Assembly: GCA_011503125.2 (NCBI GenBank)
Contig: WWBZ02000051.1
Location: 2,604,001 to 2,668,000 of the forward strand
Origin: Botryosphaeria dothidea
Taxonomy: Eukaryota > Ascomycota > Dothideomycetes > Botryosphaeriales > Botryosphaeriaceae
DNA: 64,000 bases
Reading direction: 5' to 3'
The notes beneath the pieces are model-generated. The model was not told the DNA's origin and searched no databases. It saw only the letters and a program-made list of their open reading frames with translations. Positions within the stretch are counted from its first letter, which is position 1; each line of letters starts with the position of its first letter. Made by a program: the position numbers and the translations under genes. Below, piece by piece: positions 55,968 through 64,000 of the stretch.

Positions 55968-56047
55968 CGGAGTGGAAGCATTCATCCGGATGTAAGTGTA
56001 TTGCATTTTCACTAACAAAGCCGTCCGTACGAATGCTTCTACTCCCT
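55968..56047 (+). repeat. palindromic MITE-like element, copy 11 (reference for orientation)
   Basis: CGGAGTGGAAGCATTCATCC then GGATG at the left; CCGTCCGTACGAATGCTTC then TACTCCCT at the right. The centre TAAGTGTATTGCATTTTC then ACTAACAAAG is the sequence against which other copies are oriented. Confidence 0.8.
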
Positions 56048-56549
56048 ACAAAGGTGCATTTGAAGAGTGCATCATATCCCCTGTACAAGCGATCAATGCA
56101 AGCACCACCAAATAGAGAAACATGAAAACCGGGTCCGCCTCTCAAAGAAGCATAAAACCGGACAAGCTTGTTTCTAAAGCTTGGTAAGGCTCTTCACAAC
56201 AAAGCAAAAGCGGGCAAAGGAGAGTTTTTTATAGGCACGGCCTGAATTTTGTATATATGCGGTTGTAGGAAAACGAAATATCTACAAATACAAGGTAGAG
56301 AGCTAGTTCGGAGCCATCGCGAGAGACCAGGCTGCGGAACTGAGTTCTGACTTGAGAAAAAGGAGCGCGAAACGCAGCAACAACGTTTTTGACACCAAGA
56401 GAGTCCAACCATTCCACCCTTCCAAGCACCACACACCACGCGTCCCCCAGTCTGTCTCCCGAAGGCGGGTATCTCTTGCGTATTACCAAAGTCCTTCTAT
56501 AATCCCAACATGCTGCGGAACTTGTCGAATCGAGCATCAGGCGAGTAGC

Positions 56550-57472
56550 TTAGAAGGAACCGGTGGGAACAGCGGCTCCCGACGGGAATCCGCCGGCCGG
56601 GGGAGTAGGAAGACCGCTCGGAAATCCGCCTGCGAAAGGAGTAGCGCCAGGCGTACCAACCGGGCCAGAACCTGGAGTTCCGAAAGGCTGACCACCGAAG
56701 CCCCCAGTCGGGAACGAGCCAGAAGGCGGCGTTCCGAAGCCAGAAGCAACCTTGTTGGCAAACTTGGCCGCCTGCTCGAAGTCCGCGCCAGGCGTGGGGA
56801 AAGAACCGCCAAAGCCAGTGCCGAAAGCAGGGGGAGTTCCGAAAGCAGGGGGGGTTCCTGCGGGCGGGGTTCCGAAACCGCCAAAGCCTCCGGTCGGAGT
56901 GCCGGTGAAGCTGCCGGGGAATTGGCCGTCGAACTGACGCTGCTGAAGGCCAGACTCGCCGCCTGCGGCGGGAGTGGGACCACCGAAGGAGCCGCTGCCG
57001 ATGGGCGTCCCAGACGGGAACGAACCGCCCGCACCTGGAGTGAAAGAACCACCGAAGCCGGCAGACGGGAACGAACCTCCCGCACCCGGAGTACCAGCCG
57101 CGCCGCCGAAGCCCTGGCCGCCGTGGCCGTGGCCACCGTGGCCCGCGCCCGGCGTAGGGAACGAACCGCCCGCGCCCGGCGTAAAAGAACCACCAAAGCC
57201 GGCAGACGGGAACGCGCCTGGAGTAAAGGAACCGCCGAAGCCTCCGGTGGGAGTCGGGAATGAACCACCAAAGCCAGAGCCGGCCGGGGGCGTGTTGGCG
57301 GCGCCGCCGAAAGAGCCGCCCTCCTGGGACTGGCGCTTCTCCATGGGAGCCGAGGCCACAAGGGCGCTGTGGCGTGAAAAGTCAGCATTGGAGTGGTTGG
57401 GTAGGGGGAGGGACAGTGCGGGATTGTTGCTTACCTGGACGCAAGAGCAATGAGAGCGTACTTGGAAACCAT
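56550..57472 (-). CDS. secreted Gly/Pro-rich repeat protein (cell wall-like)
   Basis: Exons are 57472-57435 and 57366-56550, with a 68-nt intron (GTAAGC, GCTGAC branch, CACAG), giving 284 residues. MVSKYALIALASSALVASA is a signal peptide, followed by PMEKRQSQEGG with a Kex2-type KR site. The mature chain is built from degenerate repeats of GGSFPTPG, FGGSFTPGAGG and AFGTPP, plus one GHGGHGHGGQGFGG block. There is one short less repetitive helix (DFEQAAKFANKVASG). No catalytic domain or GPI signal is seen. It is probably an extracellular or wall-associated structural protein; this is inference from composition and export signals. Confidence 0.75.
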
Positions 57473-58874
57473 TTTGACTGTTGGTTGAAAGATTGTTTTT
57501 GTTTGGATAGAGGCGATTAGGAGTGGGCAAGGCAAAAACAAAGAAGTGAGCGAGATTGCGTCAAGCAATTGGTTGGTTGCGGAAAAAAAGCAGAGTAGAG
57601 ACCGGTCTACTTGGTGTGAGAGTGAATGAGTTGACTGCTGCGAGTGGTGAGATAGAGTTCGACGACGGTGGGATACTTATAGGTGAATAGCAGCGAGGTG
57701 CAGTCGAGGGAGCGGCGGACATGGCTATCCGGATGGGGCAAGATTGCCGGGCTGGCGGCTTGCGACGACGCCTGTCACAGCATAACAGAGGTGATTATTG
57801 GGCTGAATTGGCAATACAGGGCCCTGTACAGCGGTTGAGCGGCAGGCAGTTGGATGGAAAATAGGGGCCTGATCGAGCCACGGGCTCCACCAATCGCGCG
57901 CGAAGACCGGCGCTCCATGTTTCGGGGCCTTGCTGACGCAGATCGGCTACCGAGTGTGGGACAGCCACTGGAAACAGCGTGGAACATTGTTTAGCAGATC
58001 GACCGTTTCCACAGTTGTTTCCCACGGCGGATGGAGTCATGATCCAAGCGCCAGAGCGTCCGGAGGCTTACGCGTCTGCGCCGGCACCGGCTATTGTATC
58101 GCAACGCAGCGGGGCGGGCGTTTGGAAAATTGCAGGAACCACGGACCGCAGAGGCCGGACAGCTCTCTGGAAGAATTTGAACATCCTGTGCGGCAATTGC
58201 ACCATGGCATGGCCGGGTTCAGTCGGACGATTTGCGCGGTGCTGGGCGTGCACCCTAATCTGGGGTAATTTGGCAGAGGACAGCAGGCTGCAGGCCCCAC
58301 TGCCGGTCTGGCCGGCGGCTGGACAGATCGTGGTGGCCTGGAAGGCAGGCAGAGCTGGGATGCGGTGGTCTTGCGGGATGTGGAGTTTGCAGTTGCGGTG
58401 GCGCGCGTCGTCGAGTTTCACGAAACGCGGTCTCCAAGCCGGGCGGCGGAGTGTAGCCGACACCGGACGGGGACCACGATCAGCGCGACGTCTGGGCGCT
58501 GCATGCCGGCTTGTTTCAGCGTGTCCGCAGGCAAGGTTGTTTTAAGGTTGCTGAGTCGCCGTGGCGCCAAGGGGGTGTCGGACTCGTCACTCACGTCTGC
58601 GTGGCGTGTGGCCAGGGGCAATCTACGCAAGACAGCGCTGCTCAGCGACGCCGTTTCAACGCCCTGCCTACGTCATCCACGCCTAATATACACCCGCCGT
58701 TCGACAGGCTCCTTCACTTCACGCTCCAGGGAAAACTTGCATCTAAAGTCATGCACCGTACAATTCGCTCGTCCGCTATCCGCTCGCCATACCCGTCCTC
58801 TCTCGCGCAAGCACCGTGCCCGTCAATCTCGCGCGCCACTGCCGCTCCTGTCCATTGAGATCGACTGCCGCTCC
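57473..58874. promoter_or_regulatory. upstream region of the Gly-rich protein gene
   Basis: TACTTATA at 57674-57681 (TATAAGTA on the minus strand) is a TATA-like site about 200 bases before the ATG. The rest is GC-rich with spurious ORFs and also holds the 3' end of the gene at 58875. Confidence 0.45.
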
Positions 58875-59516
58875 TTACTTGGTGCTTTTGCCCACCGCCG
58901 CGGCAAGGTCCGCCAGCGCCTCGCGGCGCTTGAACTTGGCGTCCTCGATGACTCCTGTGCCATGCGTCGCTGGTTAGCACTTGCTCGCAGAAGGGCGGTC
59001 TGGCCCTGTCCAGCGCCAGGGAGAGGCGCCTCCGCCGCGGACCCCAATATGCAAAGATTATGCTCCACGTACCGGCATCAGCGTCGCTGGAGAAATTTCC
59101 CGTCCACTGCAGGAACGTGTGGCCCTCGTGCTTGCCGGACGTGATGGGGAACAGGCGCACGGTGCTGACCACGGACGAGTAGCTCAGCTCGGGAGAGGCG
59201 GTGATGACCGAGTAGGTGATAAAGTGATCAATCGACTGCAGGGAGCATCCTGTTAGCAATGGCATTCCCAGAAACGCATAGCGCCGCCGCCTACCGAGTG
59301 CTCCTCCTGCTTGACCTCCAGCACGGTGCCATCCTTGAAGCTCCACTTGAACACGTCCGTCTCGGGCGACGCGCCCTTGACGAACTCGCTCTTATCGAGC
59401 TTGGTCCAGAACTTGGCAAAGTCCTGAAGCTTGATCAGGTGCCAGACGTCGCTCAGGTGAGCCTCGATCACGGCCGACTCGACGACCGACGTGGAAGTAG
59501 GGATGCGGGCCGCCAT
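58875..59516 (-). CDS. START/Bet v 1-like (SRPBCC) small protein
   Basis: Exons are 59516-59295, 59235-59073 and 58954-58875; introns are 59 nt (GTAGGC...TGCAG) and 118 nt (GTACGT...CACAG). The protein is 154 residues, usual for the family. It begins SVVESAVIEAHLSDVWHLIK, the first strand and helix of a polyketide cyclase/dehydrase-type START fold. FVKGASPETDVFKWSFKDGT, LEVKQEEHSIDHFITY and TFLQWTGNFSSDADAGVIED follow, and it ends with a long helix (KRREALADLAAAV). Such proteins bind small hydrophobic ligands in an internal cavity. No catalytic residues are obvious and the ligand is unknown. Confidence 0.8.
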
Positions 59517-60230
59517 GATGAATCGTGATGCTGTTTCTGTTTATTGCAGAGTGGGTGCTGAGAGTGTAGTGGAGGAGCAATTGAGGCTGTGAGGCGAAGG
59601 GCAAACAGAAGCTTCCAACGATGACGTTTTTCGTGAACCCCGCAGCCCAAATGCGGCAAGCGAGGGCTGGACCTCTAGGGAACAAACGCAATCGACCCTG
59701 CCTCAAACAAAGCAATCAATCTGTCTTTTTGCTCCTGGTTGCTCTTAAGCATCATCCGATAAGCATAACATCTCAAAATTCCGGTGCCTGGTACTGCGCA
59801 GGTGCGAGATCTCTTTGAGCATTTCTTCTCATTTCGCCAAGCCGTGGTGGGGTATGTACATCGTTGAAAAAAACATCGTGACCACCCTTGGTACTTCTAT
59901 TTCTCTTGAATCGGGCGGGGTTCAACGCGCACACATAGGTTATCTCCAATGACGTCGACTACATCCTGCAGCGCGGTAAGCCCTGTGCTGATATGCTAAT
60001 CTTCATCACCACGCTGGTCTTCATCTCGACCGCTCTCCCGGACCATGCGACGATCACATTTTAAGCATCATGGAGAAGCATAATGTTCTCAAAGGAAATC
60101 AAATTTTTTTTGTTCTTTTCTCTTTTCCTTGAAATCAAGACAGAAGAAGAGACTACCTAAACCTGAACGCCTGATATCATATCATTACAATTCCGTCTCT
60201 TTCCTTTCACGGCAATGTCCGTGCTCAGTC
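59517..60230. other. intergenic region, no supported gene
   Basis: About 0.7 kb lies upstream of the START-like gene and downstream of the Hsp20 gene. T-rich runs near 60108-60128 probably belong to the Hsp20 3' end. Nothing else is seen. Confidence 0.5.
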
Positions 60231-61187
60231 CTACTCAATGTCGACCTTCTTGATTTCGACATAGTCCTTGTCGAGCTTGGGAACGTCGACTCTCAGAATA
60301 CCATCCTCAAGCTTGGCCGAGATCGAATCATCGTCGACCTGCGCCGGGTTGGCGCGCGACCCAAGCCTGATCTTGCGCTCAAACGCGCCGACCTTCCGCT
60401 CGTCCATGGCGAGGGTCTTGAGGAAGTCCTCGTCGCCAGGGCGGTGGATGACGCCGGCAATGCTAAGCTCGCTCTTCTCGGCGTCCCAACTGACGCCAAC
60501 ATCTTCCTTCTTTGCACCGGGAAGGGAGACGTGGATTACGTACGCGCTCTCGGTGTCAAAGACATCGGCTTCCGGCTGGAAGTCTTCCTGGCCGGCTTCC
60601 TTCTCTTCGTTGTTGTCGCCGAAAATCGCCTTCTGAAATGCTTCGGCCATGCCGGGGAAGCCAAATGGCCCTCCCATCGGGAACGGACCGCGGCCCCATG
60701 CGCCGCCGCGACCGAAGCTACCAGGGCGTCCGCCACGGCGGCCACAGTGTCCGCGGCGGTGGTGGTGTGGGTGGGGCGGCCCGTCGTGACGAGGCTCGCC
60801 TTCTTGAGGCTGGGCGGGATCTTCAGGGTTGGATCCCGGAGCCGGAGGTGGCGGAGATTGGCCCTCGTAATGGGGCGGAGGTGGAGGAGGGCCTCCAAAA
60901 TGCGGAGGCGGAGGGTGGCCCTCAGGGTGGGGAGGCGGCGAGTGAGGACCGCGGCCCCACCATGGTCGAGGAGGACCACGATGGAAGCCGGCGGGACCTC
61001 CATGTCCCCAGGAACCGTGACCCCATGGACCTCGACCCCTTCCACGACGGCCCTCTTCGTCCGAACTCTCTTCACGGTTTTCCGTGGAAGGAGCAGCAAA
61101 GAAGGGGTAGGCGGGGCCTTGGTTCTCAAGGTTGGCCACAAAGTCCCAGAAGGGAGCAGATTGATTTACGTACTGAATAGAAGGCAT
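60231..61187 (-). CDS. small heat shock protein (Hsp20 / alpha-crystallin) with long His/Pro/Gly-rich N-terminus
   Basis: A single exon of 318 codons starts at ATG 61187. The N-terminus [19 protein letters not shown] is a hydrophobic sHSP-type start. Residues about 40-185 are low complexity, rich in Gly, Pro, His and Arg. The alpha-crystallin domain begins near [20 protein letters not shown] and includes [24 protein letters not shown], a short insertion, FERKIRLG and [14 protein letters not shown], ending in VEIKKVDIE. Such proteins hold unfolding clients during stress and form oligomers. The low-complexity insert is much longer than usual. A TTAAATA (TATTTAA on the minus strand) lies at 61258-61264. 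Confidence 0.92.
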   Translation of the reverse strand: MPSIQYVNQSAPFWDFVANLENQGPAYPFFAAPSTENREESSDEEGRRGRGRGPWGHGSWGHGGPAGFHRGPPRPWWGRGPHSPPPHPEGHPPPPHFGGPPPPPPHYEGQSPPPPAPGSNPEDPAQPQEGEPRHDGPPHPHHHRRGHCGRRGGRPGSFGRGGAWGRGPFPMGGPFGFPGMAEAFQKAIFGDNNEEKEAGQEDFQPEADVFDTESAYVIHVSLPGAKKEDVGVSWDAEKSELSIAGVIHRPGDEDFLKTLAMDERKVGAFERKIRLGSRANPAQVDDDSISAKLEDGILRVDVPKLDKDYVEIKKVDIE

Positions 61188-62767
61188 GATGATGAGATGG
61201 TAGAAGTGGGTGAGTGATTTTGAGATGATGGGCCTGTTCCTGGGGCTGCGCGGCGGCTTAAATAGAAGACGAGGTCTGTATAGGTCAGTTGTAGGCAAAG
61301 ACGCGTACGCACGCTTCCCCGCCACTGAGAAGTTAGTCAGAGCTCCAGGCAGCAACAATCGGCGTATAACAGGGCCGACAAAGTCTAAGCAGAAGAAGAT
61401 GCGGGAAGAAGCGAGAAGGTGCAAGAGCTAAAGGCCACCGTGTGCCACGCGTAGCTAGCTAAGCAAGACAGTTGGCTGAAGATGGGTAAGCAAGGGCGGG
61501 CGTGTGGCGCTGCGGCTTGAACGCCCGGACCAGTGGCGCAGACGTGGCGAACGAACACCGACTCCGAGAGTGCTCGGAGACGCAGTCCACGCAGCCTTTG
61601 TCGAGCTCGGTCTCGGTGATAGGCACGGCTGTGAGTCACAGCTTGCGACAGGCGGGACACGGTGTGCATGATTGCGCAACACAACTGGCAGGGTTGAGAG
61701 GTTGAGAGGTTGAGGTGGCAGCCGGCAAAAGCATCGAAAGTTGTCGGCTCGGATCAAGCCGATCGGCCCGGCACGTGATTCTGACCGGCCCTACCTTTCG
61801 CCGTCGCTTCTATCCAAAGAAAATCTCTTCGCACATTGTTCTCGACGTTCAGACAAAGAACACCACGTCTTCAGCAAACCGCCACCTCGATTCCGTCGTC
61901 TGCTTCGGAAGTCTGAGAATGACTTGAGACTCCTGCTGTCTCCCTGAGCTTCGGCTTGATGGCCCGATCGATTGCTCGGCCTCGGACATAATGGCGTCGC
62001 TAGGCTGCAGCATTCTTGAAACCGCCAATCTTGAGCTTCACCGTATTCCGGCCTTTTGAGGTCAACTTACCTAGCAGCAGCGTCAAGCAAGTTGCATCTT
62101 CATCCTCCAGGTATGTTGCCTTGTCTCTTCATCCCTATTCAGCACAACTTGCATGATGAGTCAATTGCACAAAATATAACAGACCTGTTCCGAACCTACA
62201 ATGTGGAGGAACTGCTTGGAGACCTTCTGATTTTTTACTTCTCCTACCGAACTTCGATTGCCTATCATCTTCTGCACAAGGCTAACCTGTTCGACAGTAC
62301 TTGCAGGCTCACGTCTTTCCGGTTTCCGAGGCTTGGCAACCTCTGCTGGACTAGTCTCTCCACCGCCCCTTATGGGAGTGCTGAGAGAGTGGCCCTGCGC
62401 CAACTAAACATAGTCACTGTCTTTGTCCAGATGCCATTGTCAACATGCAATGGAACCGTTCAACCTGAACAAAGAGACAGGTCGGGAATCGAGCCTTAAG
62501 CTCCTTTCGATTCTTTGTCGAGTCCCGATGGCGCACCTAATATTGGAAGTCGACCTTGGCTTCAAAGAGCTCAATACGATTGTCTCTTTCACTATGAATT
62601 ACTTAGTCTAATATAAGATGATGAATAATTCTCATGTCAATCAATCCGTTTGTTTCCGTTCGTTTGCAATAGGTTCATGTTGTTGACCAACAAGTTCAGC
62701 CCACTCTATTCTGCATTTGCTTGCATTCGTTTTATCACAGTATCCTGGTGATACTCACGACTTCTTC
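61188..62767. promoter_or_regulatory. divergent promoter between Hsp20 and the right-edge gene
   Basis: The TATA-like TATTTAA (minus strand) at 61258-61264 is 71 bases before the Hsp20 start. I looked for alternating GAA/TTC heat shock elements and found only same-direction GAA repeats near 61390-61420. The ORF at 62056-62499 has no domain and is likely leader. A GTATGT donor at about 62112 could mark a 5' UTR intron. Confidence 0.4.
61258..61264 (-). promoter_or_regulatory. TATA-like box of the Hsp20 gene
   Basis: TATTTAA on the minus strand, about 71 bases upstream of the ATG at 61187, a usual distance for a TATA element. Confidence 0.4.
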
Positions 62768-64000
62768 ATGACGAACAGCAGAAACAACTCCGTTGGTGAT
62801 TCCAAGGATCCGCTCGCCGGCTTCAACCTGGACGACTGGACCATGCCCAGCAATGATGTCTCAGGCTGGACTTGTGACTTCGATTTTTCATTAATTAATC
62901 CGTCGGAACAGAATCCTCCTGCCAGGGGCAGACTCTTCTCCATACCCTCGAATTCTTCTGACAAGCCTGTTCCCCAGGCAGAGTCAGCGCCCAACGACGC
63001 GACTCAGACTGAAGATTTATCATGGCTGGACAACTTGGCCCCCGCGCCAGCTGAGCGTACGCGACTCTACTCAGTCCCCGATGTCTCTTCGACAGCATAC
63101 CCCGAGCCAAATGCTCAATCCTCAAGCAATCCTTACTTCAATGCTCCACAGCAAGATGCGCTCGGCGCCTCCTCCGGGTTCACTCAGACTAACTTTGGAG
63201 ATGTAAGTTCTCCTGGACTTGATACTGCTGACCTCAGTCTGTTCAACCTGCCACTAGACTTGGATTCTTCCGAAGCTATCGCTCCGATCGCTAACAACAC
63301 TGTCACACGTCCCAAGCCAATGGCTGCGGCAAGACGTCGTAGCTCGTCTGTTCGTGGAGAAGTCAGGCGGAAGTCTTCGAACTCCACCAACAGTGATGAG
63401 TACACGGCAGCACTTCCAACGCGGACGTACAAGAGAGAGAAACCGAAGTATGATCCGGACCACCCGTGGCACCGCATCAACACGACTACCATGGGACTCA
63501 CCAAGCGTTCCGGTAAGATCAACCAGTACAAGGCGAAGGAGATGTATAAGCAAGGACTCCGCAACACCTTCAGCGCATGGCGCTCACCGAACTACCGTTT
63601 CGACTACTACGAACATGGCGAACTGAGCAAGCTGGAGTACTCAGCCGACGAGATTAAGGAGTTCATCTACCATCACCCTTCTTCTCAAGACAGCAAGCTC
63701 CTTCTGTGGATCCAGAAGACACCGGCTGACTCTGGTAAACGGTATCATACACCGACACTTCCTAAGTGCCGGTTCAGTGACTGCCCATCCCGCCTGGCTA
63801 GTTTGAACGGCACCATCTGGAGCGGGCACATGCGCGTTGCCCTCGACGAGAGGTCAATTAAGTACAAGGATAAGGCAGATCCGTTCTACATGGCCGCCTA
63901 TTTCCACCTGTACTGCTTCGAAAAATTCCTCGACCTGCCCCACATCTGCACGCTGTCAAACGTCGAAGTGCTCGCGGACACGCGCCAGCTAGCGAACGAG
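62768..64000 (+). CDS. fungus-specific protein of unknown function, 5' part, cut by window edge
   Basis: An open frame of 411 codons from ATG 62768 reaches the window end without a stop. Residues 1-170 are acidic and Ser/Asn-rich with short aromatic motifs (LAGFNLDDWTMPS, LSWLDNLAP), like an activation region. A basic ARRRSSSVRGEVRRKS stretch follows. From about residue 230 an ordered domain begins: KYDPDHPWHRINTTTMGLTKR, KINQYKAKEMYK, IKEFIYHHP, LLLWIQKTPADSGKRY, CRFSDCP, SGHMRVALDER and ADPFYMAAYFHLYCFEKF. Conserved-looking Cys and His residues (CRFSDC, H-x-Y-C) could bind metal. The domain resembles conserved proteins of filamentous ascomycetes that have no assigned function; I cannot name it. 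Confidence 0.65.
   Translation, partial: MTNSRNNSVGDSKDPLAGFNLDDWTMPSNDVSGWTCDFDFSLINPSEQNPPARGRLFSIPSNSSDKPVPQAESAPNDATQTEDLSWLDNLAPAPAERTRLYSVPDVSSTAYPEPNAQSSSNPYFNAPQQDALGASSGFTQTNFGDVSSPGLDTADLSLFNLPLDLDSSEAIAPIANNTVTRPKPMAAARRRSSSVRGEVRRKSSNSTNSDEYTAALPTRTYKREKPKYDPDHPWHRINTTTMGLTKRSGKINQYKAKEMYKQGLRNTFSAWRSPNYRFDYYEHGELSKLEYSADEIKEFIYHHPSSQDSKLLLWIQKTPADSGKRYHTPTLPKCRFSDCPSRLASLNGTIWSGHMRVALDERSIKYKDKADPFYMAAYFHLYCFEKFLDLPHICTLSNVEVLADTRQLANE

Larger units (their letters stand above)
52745..56549. other. 3.8 kb intergenic region dense in palindromic elements
   Basis: At least seven complete, degenerate or solo copies of the palindromic family lie here (listed separately). An AG dinucleotide repeat is at about 53302-53320 and poly-A/T runs near 53284 and 53960. 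ORFs (for example 55536-56015) show no domain. Confidence 0.6.

Noticed and set aside
11566..56047. CRISPR-like array from the recurring GAAGCATTCG motif
   Set aside because: Spacing is irregular over tens of kilobases, each unit is an inverted repeat, and the genome is eukaryotic.
60129..61217. 362-codon plus-strand ORF opposite the Hsp20 gene
   Set aside because: The minus strand gives a clear alpha-crystallin domain; the plus frame is a composition shadow with no domain.
61190..61430. Heat shock elements upstream of Hsp20
   Set aside because: Only same-direction GAA repeats were found; the alternating GAA/TTC pattern is missing, so no site is claimed.
63203..63237. GTAAGT...CTCAG, 35-nt intron-like stretch in the right-edge gene
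   Set aside because: Too short, not a multiple of three, and the reading frame is open through it.

Overview
The window looks like nuclear DNA of a filamentous ascomycete (Pezizomycotina; the gene set is compatible with Dothideomycetes, which is inference). Evidence: genes carry short GT-AG introns (about 50-140 nt) with CTNAC-type branch points, and lie as single units on both strands rather than in operons. The set includes a Pbs2-type MAP kinase kinase, a BrlA-like C2H2 regulator, D-arabinono-lactone oxidase, eIF1, an Hsp20, a secreted GH1 glucosidase, small secreted proteins and fungus-restricted proteins of unknown function. Many genes are split, so exons were joined by hand; junctions are given in each entry and are predictions.

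Layout. 1-970 (-): 5' part of the Pbs2-like MAPKK, running off the left edge. 1999-3828 (+): PIN-like/Ecm3-type membrane carrier. 7121-8932 (+): protein with a chromodomain-like segment and acidic repeats. 9398-10996 (-): unknown protein with a CPAC motif. 12154-15057 (-): long Gln-rich, coiled-coil protein. 16500-17163 (+): small Cys-containing secreted protein, possibly Alt a 1-like. 18801-19184 (+) and 20264-20506 (-): two small proteins. 21447-22030 (-): eIF1. 22942-24681 (+): ALO1. 25608-29441 (-): very repetitive HHYGRDAA protein. 30621-31273 (+): small Ser/Arg-rich protein. 31274-41728 is about 10.4 kb with no gene I can support; it includes an AT-richer stretch (33.2-36.5 kb) with a cluster of palindromes. 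41729-43535 (+): BrlA-like factor. 44414-44494 (-): intron-containing tRNA-Arg(TCG). 45058-47336 (+): GH1. 49035-52744 (+): SNF2-type ATPase that appears broken. 56550-57472 (-): secreted Gly/Pro-rich repeat protein. 58875-59516 (-): START/Bet v 1-like protein. 60231-61187 (-): Hsp20. 62768-64000 (+): 5' part of a fungus-specific protein running off the right edge.

The most unusual feature is a family of about 80-bp near-palindromic elements (MITE-like). About a dozen complete, degenerate or solo-end copies are scattered through intergenic DNA, densest at 47.4-56.1 kb around the broken SNF2 gene. Their arms read GGGAGTNGAAGCATTCG followed by TCCGGACG, and a short unique centre lets each copy be oriented. 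A second, longer homology joins 11.6 kb and 47.5 kb. A mutated duplicate of the SNF2 gene start lies about 950 bp upstream of the gene. Together these mark 47-56 kb as a repeat-rich, decaying compartment next to ordinary housekeeping genes.

No shared pathway joins all the genes. Pbs2 (osmostress signalling), Hsp20 (heat stress) and ALO1 (erythroascorbate antioxidant synthesis) are each linked to stress. The GH1 enzyme, Gly-rich protein and small Cys protein are predicted to be exported.
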